From positions 20,340,857 through 20,404,856 of the forward strand of contig CM057154.1 of the NCBI GenBank assembly GCA_029962745.1: DNA of 64,000 bases, given 5' to 3'. Below, in pieces: positions 36,501 to 45,872 of the stretch. The stretch's first letter is position 1. Each line of letters opens with the position of its first letter. This DNA comes from Echinometra lucunter (taxonomy: Eukaryota; Echinodermata; Echinoidea; Camarodonta; Echinometridae). The notes beneath the pieces are model-generated. The model ran no database searches. It was not told the origin of the DNA and saw only the letters and a program-made list of their open reading frames with translations. The translations under genes and the position numbers were made by a program.

Positions 36501-39500
36501 GGTTTCTGCATGGCTTTATGATTTCATTTTATGAGTAAAAAGTTATTTATGTGTACTCAGGAAGTGAAATATTTATAGTGAAAATGGAGTACATTTAATG
36601 TGGACAGGGCCGTATGCAGAAATTTTTTTCCAGTGGGGGGGGGGGGGGAACACGCAAAAAAATATTTCGAAGGAAATCGAAAGGGAAGAAGCAAAACTAC
36701 TGAGCTTGCATTTTTTACAAGTGAGATTGAAGGATTTGTCACATTTGGTATACACTTTTGGTGAATTCTGTGAAAATTTTCAGTAAAAAAATGTAAGTTT
36801 TCAAATTTCTGGGGGCGCCCCCCCTGCGTACGGCCATGAATGTATGAATATAGATTGACTGATATTGTAAATTATGCCATCCCTTTCTGAGAAAATAGTC
36901 ATGTTCATATTCAGTGAATAGGTATGTAATTTCTTTGACTATTATTAACTAGCAATAGAAAATATGGTTACCTAAATTTTTTTTTTTTTTGTGTGTGTAA
37001 ATTTTGTCGCAGGAATATGACAAAAATATATATTAAATTGCTGAAATTAAGTTACTTTATAAAAACTTTGTATACATGTACTTTGTATTGTAGAAACATC
37101 ACACTGGAAGTCGTGTTGCTTTTTGGCAAGATGTGAATGACGTCATATTTTGTGCTTGATGTTATGAGCAGGGCCCACGAAACGGGGGGGGGGGGGGGGG
37201 GGCTGGGGGGCTGCAGCCTCCCCTCCCCCACTTTTTTGAGTGTACACATTTGCCACTGTACAAAAACCTGAAAATAATTATCCTGGTTTGTATGCGCAGC
37301 CCCCCCCCCCCCCACCGCTTTCGAAAACTTCCTGCGGTTTCTGATGAGGCTATGTAAATATGCTTGATATTATTGGAAAATATTGATAGTGAATACTTTG
37401 CACAAGAGAGGTTGATGTTGCTAAAGATCTTGGTAGGCTGTGGCTGTGCTTGAAGATAGCAGCATGTTGGAACGGTTGTTATGATGCTTTGACTTTGCCG
37501 GGGGGGGGGGGGGGGGGGGGGGGGGGGCTTTGCAGACTCGTATGTTGGTGTGTGTGTGTGTGTGTTATGTGTGGTATTTAAATGAAATCTCTAATGAAAT
37601 ATTTGGAAAAACAAAAACAAATTCTGTGATGCCTATCCTAATGCCAACCACTTCAAAGTTTCCCATCCTACTACAGAAAAGTTTCTCAATAAAAATGTCT
37701 TGAAATATTACTGATATATAGAGAAAATACTGCTAAAAAAAAAGTAGGGCCTACAATAAATTCCTGAATCTACAATTTACAATGACCGTCAGAACAATGA
37801 AGCTCCAAACCTTGCAAAATTTTAAATGAAAAGGATTTCGACGTGGCAAATTGCGAAATTAATTCGAAAGTTTAGATAAAAATAAGTCCGAAATCAATTA
37901 CAATTCTAAACGATGCCGGAGATTACATTACATTATCATTCACAGATAAAAATTCAACATCGACAAATTGAATATCATTTCATTTTTCAATGCTGTAAGC
38001 ATTCATGATAACACGTCGTGTAGATGTCCCAATTGGCTATAAGCGTCTTATTTATACGTTTACAAAATCCTTGTTATCTTCGTCATTAAACAGATTTTGA
38101 AAAACAAATATTCAAAGAGAGCATCCTAGAATATTCCGATTGCATTCGCACCCTCTACTCATATAAATAGGCCTACGCGATATACAGTAGGCCTAGCCAG
38201 TACTAGGCCTAGGCGGCTGAATGTTGATGTAAACAAAGTTTGGCTAGGCTATGCGCGCACTAGCGCGATTGCGCATGATAATACGCCTGTTGCTCCGGGC
38301 GACAAGCGCATTAAGGTCATATGCAAAATACGATGACCCTGCGGTACACGTCCGCGTTTTATTCCAAAGATACGAAAATAAAAGGAAAGCTAGCTCGGTA
38401 TACGACTCTAGCTCTAGCTCCGGATCAATCATACTGAGCATGCTCAGTGCAGTGCGAAAAGGGGGAAATCCCTAGACTCCGGTTGCAACCGTGGTTTTAA
38501 CCGTGGTTTCAACCGTGGGTCTAATTGAAACCGTGGATTTTTGAAACCACTGTTTGTGAATCACAGACTCGGTGAAACCATGGTTTCAGGTGAAACCGTG
38601 GTTTCAAAAATCCATGGTTTTCAGAAACCACGGTTTCAAATGAAACCACCTTTGTGAATTCGGGCCTAACAGTTTAACTTAGACTTAGACCGAAGTGTTC
38701 TGTCTCTAACAGTCGTCATTAGCCTCGTATTTTGGTAGGGTCGGCACTCCTCCTTTATAGAGACAGAAGCGCCCCAGTGCGTTGTCCATGCAATCTCATT
38801 GTCATGAGCACGACAATGAAAAACTACCTCAAATTATCGATTTTCCCCTTTTTTCATGGATATAAAACATATCATAATACGCTATAGAGTATACAGCTTA
38901 CCGTTTTCATGATTGATTCATTTTAACTCTCCATTTTCAGGTAAATCCAGGGTCCTAACATTAGGTCTTCTCGGTTGAAAATCTTGCAGCAGCCAACCTC
39001 TATCTCTGTTCACCTCCGCGCTTTTCACAGGGAGATCAGTGAATTTGCGACTCCTCGCATTTCAATTCAACCGGCCGTATTCAAACGATCGACCACGCAC
39101 GTTTGGGCATACATGTATACGTATGAACGATGATGTTGTTGTTGTTGTTTCGTATTGGTCGATCGTTCGAATATACTGCTGAAATGCGAGAGTCGCAAAT
39201 TCGCTGATCTCCCTGCGAAAAGCGCGGAGGTGAACAGAGATAGAGGTTGGCTGCTGCAAGATTTTCGAGAGGACCTAATGTTAGGACCCTGGATTTACCT
39301 GAAAATGGAGAGTTAAAATGAATCAATCATGAAAACGGTAAGCTGTATACTCTATAGCGTATTATAATATGTTTTATATCCATGAAAAAAGGGGAAAATC
39401 GATGATTTGAGGTAGTTTTTCATTGTCGTGCTCATGACAATGAGATTACATGGACAACGCACCGGGGCGCTTCTGTCTCTATAAAGGAGGAGTGCCGACC

Positions 39501-40260
39501 GTACCAAAATACGAGGCTAACGATGACTGTTAGAGACAGAACACTTCGGTCTAACTTAGACTCAGAGGTGAGATAACTGCAGCCAAAACAGACCAACTTA
39601 AAAGATGGTTCTGCAAGGGAATGACAATGCATCATTCTTTCCTGCGGAGTCCATGTACAACCACATGACAAATGTTATAAAAATATTTCTTAGGCAAACA
39701 TGTAACCTCTTTTTCTTTTTCAACCTACATCCCTGAACCGTTAGTTACCCGATTAACAAAGTTAGTATTATTTACTTTTAAACTTAATAATATTAGATCT
39801 AATTAAAACTTGATGAATCACACACAAATCATGAAACAAAGATCTTGACTCGAGTCAATACAACAACTCTGATTGATTGAATATAAATGTAAATTGTAAC
39901 TAATCAACAAATTTAACCATTTATCAAAAAAAAAGTGATTAGCCATGTTAGCTGAGCTCCTAACTTCTAAACTTGAATGAAACCATTCTAATCTACTAGT
40001 ATTTTAATCATCGGGTAGAGCGGTTCATTGTTGTAATTCGATTTGAACATGTGCACTGTGTTTACTACAACAATCAACATGCACGCAGCTGAATGAGCTG
40101 ACTTGCCTGCGAGAATGGCCTTGCCAGGGTGGGTCTTCTTGCCTCCCGTTCTCGGAGGGGCAGCTGCGGCGAGGGTAAGGGGCCTTGAACGTCCAAACGG
40201 GCCAACCGTGCCTCCCCTGTCGTTCAAACGAAGTTCTGGATTATTAGGCAAGGAACTCAT
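11923..40260 (-). CDS. SLC25A1: Mitochondrial tricarboxylate (citrate) carrier, SLC25A1-like, 6 exons
   Basis: The protein exchanges mitochondrial citrate for cytosolic malate across the inner membrane, supplying acetyl units for lipid synthesis. Exons on the minus strand are 40107-40260, 22226-22433, 16596-16822, 14903-15123, 13934-14007 and 11923-12037. Together they give 999 nt, 332 aa plus TAG; the human protein is about 311 aa. All three mitochondrial-carrier signatures are intact: PTEYVK (65-70), PMETIK (163-168) and PLDVVK (261-266). Other carrier landmarks include [12 protein letters not shown] at the exon 1/2 junction and [13 protein letters not shown] in exon 4; the C-terminus is [13 protein letters not shown]. 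The start is the only in-frame ATG before the conserved core. The N-terminus is longer than in mammals. Intron 1 (17.7 kb) has a GC donor; the other introns are GT-AG. Phases are consistent throughout. The gene is divergent from TEKT1. Confidence 0.95.
12224..12574. mobile_element. MITE in SLC25A1 intron 5, GGGGCGTTCAGATAT ends
   Basis: Inverted termini GGGGCGTTCAGATATG and GGGGTGTTCAGATATG (rc) bracket about 350 bp, and the inversion continues into TTGTGGCGCCA near both ends. The right flank is TTAA; the left flank reads CTAA, so the target duplication is probably degraded. Intron 5 (12038-13933) otherwise carries a poly(C) run near 13050 and the next element. Confidence 0.7.
13237..13629. 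mobile_element. MITE in SLC25A1 intron 5, GACCTAACTTCG ends
   Basis: The terminal 16 bp, GACCTAACTTCGTGCA, is repeated inverted at the right end with one mismatch. The interior is AT-rich with no recognised protein. No clear target-site duplication was found. Confidence 0.6.
15197..15270. repeat. (GA)n microsatellite in SLC25A1 intron 3
   Basis: Interrupted GA/GATA repeats followed by a G run, starting about 75 bp past the exon 4 boundary at 15123. Confidence 0.9.
16103..16575. mobile_element. TTAA-type MITE, TTAAAG...CCCTTTAA family, copy B
   Basis: The same element as 8516-9001 in the same orientation, with small deletions in the central hairpin. The right end is TTAA (16572-16575); the left end reads TTGA. 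It lies in SLC25A1 intron 3, with its right end only 20 bp from the exon 3 splice donor at 16596. Confidence 0.75.
17902..18250. mobile_element. MITE in SLC25A1 intron 2, AGGCCGGTTTTCAT ends
   Basis: Roughly 75-bp inverted ends share AGGCC(G/A)GTTTTCAT, TTTGCAAAGGATGC-like and AAAAAATGGCAA segments. The flanks read TAA on the left and TCA on the right, so a 3-bp Harbinger-type duplication is possible but not proven. The two open frames inside it are antiparallel readings of the same inverted repeat. Confidence 0.6.
18379..18407. repeat. (CATG)n microsatellite
   Basis: About seven perfect GCAT units in SLC25A1 intron 2. The unit is itself palindromic, so the tract can form a hairpin on either strand. 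Confidence 0.9.
18537..18584. repeat. (GA)n microsatellite
   Basis: About 24 GA units with one AAAG interruption, in SLC25A1 intron 2. Confidence 0.95.
18756..19119. mobile_element. hAT-like MITE (CATGGTTCTC family), copy 1
   Basis: It begins CATGGTTCTC and ends GAGAACCCTG, and aligns end to end with 60202-60572 (same family, 370 bp). The target duplication here is not recognisable. A larger hAT-like element is inserted 9 bp beyond its right end. Confidence 0.75.
19205..19285. repeat. (CA)n microsatellite inside the hAT-like element
   Basis: About 80 bp of CA repeats with occasional CG, TC and CCG interruptions. Confidence 0.95.
19321..20562. mobile_element. Inner nested hAT-like element with minisatellite body
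   Basis: The termini are CAGGGTGGCGG and, inverted, CAGAGGCGGC. The flanks TAAATAGA (19313-19320) and TAAATTGA (20563-20570) match in 7 of 8 bases. The body is a degenerate tandem array of AAAAGGGGCACTT-like units about 30-40 bp apart. Two blocks resemble GCGAGCGAAGCGAGCGAG (about 19541 and 19892). It lies wholly inside the element at 19129-21129. No transposase was seen. Confidence 0.65.
20826..21012. repeat. (AAT/GAT)n and (TTA/TTG)n trinucleotide repeats
   Basis: AT-rich trinucleotide tract that switches strand composition near 20945, giving a partial inverted repeat. The Asn- and Tyr-rich open frames here are repeat readings. Confidence 0.9.
23723..24117. mobile_element. MITE, GTGCTTTCACACC ends
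   Basis: The left terminus GTGCTTTCACACCTACCTGA is mirrored on the right by GTGCTTTCACACCTGCCTGA (rc), with further inverted identity through GATCAGGAAAA and TACCTG. About 395 bp, with no coding capacity. The target duplication is unclear. Confidence 0.7.
24227..24635. mobile_element. TTAA MITE, CCCATTCGTGACAG family, copy 2
   Basis: TTAA flanks (24223-24226 and 24636-24639) with termini CCCATTCGTGACAG and CCCATTTGTGACAG (rc). It is closely similar to 53858-54266. A much more decayed relative lies just upstream at about 23028-23440, and another at about 48764-49020. Confidence 0.85.
28880..30486. mobile_element. Probable hAT-like element with GATTTAAATC subterminal repeats
   Basis: Both ends carry clusters of GATTTAAATC-like words (28887-28950 and 30405-30460). 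The right end reads, inverted, CAGGGTTGGCGATTTTTTT, a CAG-type terminus. A matching left terminus and a target duplication could not be fixed, so the boundary near 28880 is approximate. The interior is AT-rich with two 30-bp tandem units at 29011-29070. No transposase was recognised. Confidence 0.45.
32241..32396. mobile_element. Small foldback element, AGACCGAAGTGTTCTG family
   Basis: A 156-bp near-palindrome: AGACCGAAGTGTTCTGTCTC at the left is repeated inverted at the right. The arms also share GTCGTTAGCCTC and GTCGGCACTCCTCC. It is an internally deleted relative of the 868-bp palindrome at 38685-39552. No target duplication was resolved because the left flank is an AGATCT repeat. Confidence 0.8.
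32617..32896. mobile_element. Foldback element with telomere-like core and 8-bp duplication
   Basis: The inverted ends begin GGTAATC(AT/C)GGGTTT and continue through GGGGTATAAATTATTTGCAC. An exact 8-bp target duplication GTCTTTCC flanks it (32609-32616 and 32897-32904). The loop (about 32716-32800) consists of degenerate TTAGGG/TTAGGATT repeats. Confidence 0.85.
34973..35152 (+). pseudogene. Decayed Harbinger (HARBI1-like) transposase fragment
   Basis: Reading the plus strand with one in-frame stop and two frame changes gives pieces that follow the Harbinger DDE nuclease pattern. These are [16 protein letters not shown], then FYEYCGF, then a GGIGGM...[11 protein letters not shown] segment. 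In active relatives the last segment reads approximately GxxGAIDGTHVxI, with the first catalytic aspartate. Here that position is Asn. The fragment lies inside the inverted-repeat element 31476-38666. The identification is by recalled family pattern, not by a search. Confidence 0.55.
36136..36500. repeat. GGTCTAAT minisatellite arranged as an inverted array
   Basis: About 18-20-bp degenerate units. Left of about 36310 they read TTGGTCTAATGNCCA-like; right of it they read the reverse complement, ATTAGACCAANTGG. No gene. Confidence 0.8.
36605..36838. mobile_element. hAT-like MITE, CAGGGCCGTATGCAG ends, with poly(G)
   Basis: The termini are CAGGGCCGTATGCAG and, inverted, CATGGCCGTACGCAG. The flanks AATGTGGA and AATGTATG match in 6 of 8 bases. 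A run of 14 G lies just inside the left end and a C run just inside the right end. Confidence 0.65.
38685..39552. mobile_element. 868-bp palindromic foldback element with 9-bp target duplication
   Basis: The two halves are reverse complements over almost their whole length (about 430 bp each, centre near 39120 in a TGTTGTTGTTG stretch). The ends are TTAGACCGAAGTGTTCTG and its inverse. AACTTAGAC is duplicated exactly on both sides (38676-38684 and 39553-39561). Very long inverted repeats with a 9-bp duplication resemble Mutator-like elements; that is inference. The left end lies 18 bp from the Harbinger terminus. Confidence 0.85.
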
Positions 40261-42170
40261 AATTGTTGAAAAGCAGAAAAATTCTGAATATTGGAAGAAA
40301 ATAACCCCTTTTCACACCAAAACTGTACGTTACCGGCTAGCGCGAAACGGTATCTTGAATAGATCGGCCGACTTAGCTTCTCGCGCAAATATCGCGTGAG
40401 CTCGTTCGTTGAACGAATTTGTTGACAAGCTACGTCATGGGGGTGTGTGCGGGTCGAAGGTCAAAGCTCGACTAGAGCTTGTTCGTGGACTTTTCTCGCG
40501 ATATCTCGTGAAAGTATCGTAAGTTACGAGAAAATATGACGTACGTGGAAGTATGACAATGGAATTATCCACTAAACCGAAGGGGGAGTAGAAATACATT
40601 ACAGAAAATAATATGTTTGAATTATTTTTTATTTAAAATGTAATTAGTTTTCATGGTTTCTAAAATGCTCTCAAGCTTAAGACCGACGACTCAACTTCCG
40701 ACTGAAATTAATAACAATTCCGGCTGTGGAATAAAACTATGAATAATTTTTGAAAATTTGCATGCCAACTTTCCTTTGACCCTATCTATCAATACTTGTG
40801 TCAGTTGCTATGCCGTCGCTCATAAACAGCTGTGGCTAGTTTTTCGTGTGTACAATAATTCTATGGACATGCTTTTCAGTTCTGCGCCGCGCCATTCATT
40901 TTGTGCACAAGGCCAAGACTACACTGGGAATACTGAGCATATTCTGACTGTTATTTGCTGTATTATTCATCTAAATCAGTGAACAAGAAGTAAGTCAATT
41001 GCTTATGAATATAAGAAAGTCAAGAGATGAAAATGATTAATGTAATTTTTCATGTTAATCTGTTATAAAGTGATGAATTAATGCTTATTTTCGATTATTA
41101 TTTGTGTGAATGATTGTTGAATGAATGTTTTTGAAGTTGAACATGTAAACAAACATGAATAAAATGAAATAAAATAAATCACTAAATTCATATCATTAGG
41201 TACCAGGCATCAGTGAAGCAAGTGCAAAGAAGTATTATATGAAACTAGTAGAGACTAGTGTAACTGAGATGAGTCTGATGGTGGACTGTGTCGATCTACA
41301 GAAGAAGAAGAAGAAGAAGAAGAAGAAGAAGAAGAAGAAGAAGAAGAAGAAGAAGAAGAAGAAGAAGAAGAAGAAGAAGAAGAAGAAGAAGAAGAAGAAG
41401 AAGAAGAAGAAGAAGAAGAAGAAGAAGAAGAAGAAGAAGAAGAAGAAGAAGAAGAAGAAGAAGATGGCAAAGAAGAAGAAGAAGAAGGAGAAGAAGAAGA
41501 AGAGGAGGAGGAGGAGGTCTAAATATTTGACAAATGATGATGATGACAATGTCTCATTGTCAACATTTTGTGCACCACTGCTGGCACTGGTAAATTTAAA
41601 AAAAGCAACTTTTGTTTGTTTTTCAGGAAGCAGCTATTATGTAATTGTAGACCTCTAGAGATCAGCCTGAGGCTGAATTAAGGCAATAGATCTACTGAAG
41701 AAGTCACACACCCTCATACTTCCATCATATTTAGGTTTAACGTTTGGGTTAGGATTGGGATTAGGGTTAGGATTAGGGTTGGAGGGGTGTGAACTTTTCA
41801 GTATTACCTGAATTAATTTGTTGAAAGTGCTGTCATTAATTTAGTAGAACTTAGAAGCAGGAAAATTTAGAGGTCTCTGTTAAACATCAAAGCTAACAGT
41901 AACAAAGACATTTTATGGAAGAAGTAGGATTGATTCTAGAAAGAAGTTCCAACCTTTTAAAACTGAAATGTTAAAGAATTTGAAATGTTAGAGGTGAAAA
42001 TTCTTCAGACACAAGTAGAATAATTATTGCAGGCAAGAATGTCCTTCACATCAGTACCTACATGTATATCTTTTGTGCCCTTAACCCATGAAACTATCGC
42101 TATTCTCCCTCTAATAATATTGCAGATCCTGAGCAACTCTTCTAATCACCCGTCCAACTGAGGAATCATC
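40261..42170. promoter_or_regulatory. Divergent intergenic region between SLC25A1 and TEKT1
   Basis: The two start codons point away from each other across 1.9 kb. A GC-richer CpG-containing segment lies next to the SLC25A1 start (about 40261-40560). A (GAA)n tract and a TTAGGG-like patch (41733-41790) lie nearer TEKT1. A splice acceptor (TTGCAG ending at 42125) precedes 45 nt of TEKT1 5' UTR, so at least one noncoding first exon of TEKT1 should lie in this interval. No TATA box was identified. Confidence 0.5.
41301..41464. repeat. (GAA)54 trinucleotide tract
   Basis: Uninterrupted GAA for about 164 bp, followed by an imperfect GAA/GAG extension to 41518. The poly-Lys, poly-Arg, poly-Ser and poly-Phe open frames across it are repeat readings and not genes. 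Confidence 0.98.
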
Positions 42171-45100
42171 ATGTCCAAACTCATTCAGCCACCCCAGCGC
42201 TTCACACACGGAGAGTGGAACTACTCAAACCATGCCAATTACAACAGTGCTGAGAAGCAGCGAGCCAGTGCTGAACGTTTGATAGACGAGAGTAACAGAC
42301 TGATTGATGAAACAGAGGAAGCCACAAAGAAAACTCAGAGGGATGTCAACAAGAAGTTTGGTAAGAATGGATTGGTGCCCCATGTCCGCGCATGTGTGCG
42401 TAACTGCGATTCTAACACCACATGAGACGCAACGAACACAAAATCTTCATATCATTTTTAGTGATATGTGTTTGTGCAAAAATGTGGAAAAACTGATGAG
42501 GAAAGTCTATTTTACGTATCCATATGCCTTGAAAATGCCACCCACCTTTCAAACACAAAAATCCTGAACTATGTGTAAAGTTAATGAGTGTGCAGACACT
42601 GGAACCTTTGTTTTTGCAGTGTCGAATCGACACCATCGCCTTTTCTGGTGAAAAACAACATTGTTCTTACTTGAATTTTCATGAGATTATTGGCACAATT
42701 ACTGGAATATGAGAATTAAAATGAGGTTAGCCTTTAGGGGAATACCAAAGACATTACTTGTCAATCTCAAGTGAAATATTAGGTGGGCAGACATACATGT
42801 ACATGTACACTGTAAGGCCCCCCATCATACTTACATTCTATGTACATCTGAATTTACTTCAGAAACTATATTAAATTTGTTAATTTGTGAATAGTTTTGG
42901 AGATAGGCTGGTTGCCGAGCTTACACACACTGTGTGGATGGGGGATTACAAAAGTGTTAATGCTTTAGAAAATGTTTTTTTAAAAGGCTTTGAGTGTTAT
43001 CTTTCATTGTGTATTTCAATAATACCTGTAATATATTTAGCTGAATTTTCATGAACCCTCCTCCCCCTTTCCTGTAAACAATACATAATTTGGCATTAGA
43101 ACTTTAACAGCTGTATTGCTTAACATTAAATCATATTTAAGTGACACATTAGCCAGTAAAATCTTTTCTCCCCCAAAATATTTATTCACAGAGCAAAGGT
43201 TGGATGACGTCACATACTGGAAAGATGAGCTGGAAAGGAAACTCAAGGATAGCAAAGATGAGATTGAAATGCTGCTAGCTTACAAGACCAGATTACAAAA
43301 TGCTCTAGAGGCTTGTAGGGAACCCCTCGATATTGTCAACCAGTGTTTGAATTACAGGTAAAGAGAGATTTTCAAAATCCTCTGTGTATTCAAATCACAT
43401 AGGGAGGGCTCCATAATATTGTGTTTTATGTTCATTAATCATTATTTCATTATGATCCAGGAATGGTGTGTAATCTATTATGTTGTCATAAAAAGTCATT
43501 TCAAAGTTATTCGTTTATGCATTTTGGAATATGCTGCCTAGTTGCATATCATGAAAAAAGTAGTAATTTTTGATAGGCTTCTGCAATTAGGCAACATTCA
43601 CTGATGAAATTTCATTAATTTGTGTAAATGTCATGAAATAATCAATGATTCTGAATAGATATGGGTAGATGGATAAGGTAATTTCCTAAGTGACAGTTTC
43701 ACCATTATCTGTATTCCTCTTTCCTGTAAACAGAGAGGGTCGTATTGGCATTGACCTTGTTCATGATGACGTCGAAAAGAACCTCTTGAAGGAGCGTGAG
43801 GTCATCATGGGCGTGATGGCGCTGTTACAGAAAACCTTGGATCAGATCACAGAACAGATCCGCATCATGAGGTCACGTCGCTACAATCTGGAGAAGGACT
43901 TGACCGACAAGTTTGGTGCCCTCGACATCGATCAGGATTGCCGCGATCTTCGAGATGACAACTCACAGCTCCAGTTCAAAGAGGGAGTGGCCAAGATTGA
44001 AACAAAGTGAGTTTGCTGACAGTTAGATTTTCTTATACTACTTTGTGAAATCTTTCTTGTGTCATATTTTATTGCTTTGATTTTAAACAACTATTTTCAT
44101 GCAGTTAAGCACCTTTACGAATGAACATGTTTAATTCGGATCAAAAATACTTACTGAGGTAAGTGTGGTGCTTTTTTCCCATGCTAAAAACCTATGGTTA
44201 TTATAGTTTGGTTAATGGACATAACAACATTTGATGTTTTAGGGGAAAATGAAGAAGGAAATCCCTGTTTCTGATTTTTCTATTTTGTAATTAGTCCTCT
44301 TAAGAAGATTTAAACTCTTGGTAACACATGGCTTTATCTCAGTACCAGTAAAAGTTTAAAAATAACCATCTCCCCTGTTTCCTAGATGATAACAGGGCTG
44401 TTGTGAAAACATCTACAATCAATTTTGATTGATAATTTCCGTTTCCCCTTTCTTTATCAGCTCTGTAACACCAGAGGACTGGCAGTCTTTCTCCAACGAG
44501 AACATCCTCAAGGCTGAACGAGACCGCAAGAACAGTGCTGACCTCCGTGCCGTGGTGGACAGCCTTCTGAACACTACAGCTAACGACATGCAACAGCAGG
44601 TTGATGAAACCAACCTAGCATTCAGCAAGCGTATCAGGGAGACAGATGTGACCAAGGGCAAGCTGGAGACTCATCTAGCAAAGGTAGGCTTAAGATAAAT
44701 TTTTATGTCTCCACCCATGGAAAGGTGGGGCCATCCGTGTGTACGTCTGTCCATCCATCAATTTGTCAGGATGGTTTGGGCCATGATTTAACAGAATATT
44801 AGGCGGAGACATAGATGATATATGTAAGAGTGATTTATGGTTGTACTTTGTATCTTGGCAAGTCCAAGGTATTTTGTCTAGTACATTACCACTCACATCT
44901 TCCGATGATTGTAACAATTTTACCAGCTCTCTAGTCTTAGACATTGGAATCAAACCACATTCCAAGCAAAATGAGACTTTTTATGTCAATATAATTATGT
45001 TCAGAATATTACCATTCATATTGAAGTATTAGACACCAAATGATCACACATGAAATGACCAAATACCTTGGATTAGCCCATCTACTTATGTCATACTGAG

Positions 45101-45872
45101 CATTCAAGGTTTGTTCACTTTCTGATGGGAATCGTGGAAATTTCGGAGACAGGTTGGTTATATCTTACCCCCTACCTCTTTTCATTGACCAAACTCCTAC
45201 AACAAACAACATATCAAACAACAGTTTGGGTTGATCACCTTTTCTTTGCCTAGATCTGTTTTCTAGCATAGAAATGCACCTAAGTACTGCACTGATAATG
45301 TAATCCTGCTAAGAACATTATCCCCCCTTCCGCAATGGGATTTTGTTGACTGCAATATCAGCCAGTTATTCTGCAAGTACTCTTGTTTTACTCTTCATCT
45401 TGGGTTTCAGCTTCAAGGGAATTTGAGCAGTCCTTATTAGATATTACATTCATGATTATCATTATTTCATTATGTTTGTGCAACTAAATCATTATTTTCT
45501 ATTCTGCCTCTTTAGGTTGAAGGTCAAATCCGAGAAATGGAAGAGAACATCCAGAAACTCCAAAAGGCCACCGATGACAAGATGGGACCCAAGAAGCTCT
45601 CGGAGACTCGCCTTGATTCCCGCACCAACCGACCCAACGTCGAGCTGTGCCGTGACCCTGTGCAATACCGCCTCATCGGGGAGGTGACGGAAATCAACAC
45701 CAACATAGAACGGCTCCAGGCAACGCTTGCCCAGGCACAGTCAGAGCTCAAGGGCCTGATCAGGAATCAGCTGAACCTTCAGGAGGACATCGACATCAAG
45801 TCACGATCGCTGAATGTCGATGACACACAGTGCATGACCCTCAGGCGAAGCATCAACATTAAGAGATATTAA
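42171..45872 (+). CDS. TEKT1: Tektin-1, 5 coding exons
   Basis: Tektins are coiled-coil proteins of ciliary and flagellar doublet microtubules. Exons are 42171-42360, 43192-43357, 43734-44006, 44461-44683 and 45516-45872; total 1209 nt, 402 aa plus TAA. The tektin signature RPNVELCRD is at residues 323-331. The start MSKLIQPPQRF, the segments DVNKKFEQRLDDV and GIDLVHD, and the tail LAQAQSELKGL all fit tektin-1 better than tektin-2. All introns are GT-AG and phases agree. The 5' UTR begins at an acceptor at 42125/42126. The 3' UTR contains a decayed duplicate of the end of the reading frame. A polyadenylation signal AATAAA is at 46923-46928. Human TEKT1 is 418 aa, so the length is normal. SLC25A1 is upstream and divergent. 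Confidence 0.96.
44705..44812. mobile_element. Short MITE in TEKT1 intron 4, ATGTCTCC ends
   Basis: A 108-bp element with termini ATGTCTCCACC and, inverted, ATGTCTCCGCC. It starts about 20 bp after the exon 4 donor (exon end 44683). The target duplication is not clear. Confidence 0.6.

Larger units (their letters stand above)
31476..38666. mobile_element. PIF/Harbinger element, 7.2 kb, decayed
   Basis: Terminal inverted repeats GGCCCGAATTCACAAAGG run inward into GTGGTTTCA. The flanking 3-bp TAA duplications (31473-31475 and 38667-38669) fit the Harbinger target preference. Both ends carry about 200 bp of subterminal AAACCGTGGTTTCA palindromes. A broken transposase fragment lies inside at 34973-35152. 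Later insertions include 32241-32396, 32617-32896 and 36605-36838, plus a GGTCTAAT minisatellite and several poly(G) runs. Two truncated elements facing each other are the alternative, but the transposase remnant favours one element. Confidence 0.65.
22434..40106 (-). other. SLC25A1 intron 1 (GC donor), 17.7 kb
   Basis: The intron runs from the GC donor next to 40107 to the AG acceptor next to 22433. It holds several MITEs (24227-24635, 23723-24117), an AATG-rich tract (27861-27955), a probable hAT-like element (28880-30486), and the Harbinger element with its nested foldbacks. A patch at 27320-27580 is noticeably more mixed in composition than its surroundings and could be regulatory; that is inference only. 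Segments 24640-27300 and 27960-28870 show nothing recognisable. Confidence 0.85.

Noticed and set aside
37171..37339. Possible further G-run MITE (GGGCCCACGAAACG...)
   Set aside because: The inverted similarity is weak apart from the G and C runs, and the flanks do not match.
41235..41658. Long open frames of poly-Lys, poly-Arg, poly-Ser and poly-Phe
   Set aside because: All are readings of the (GAA)n tract in different frames, without splice or homology support.
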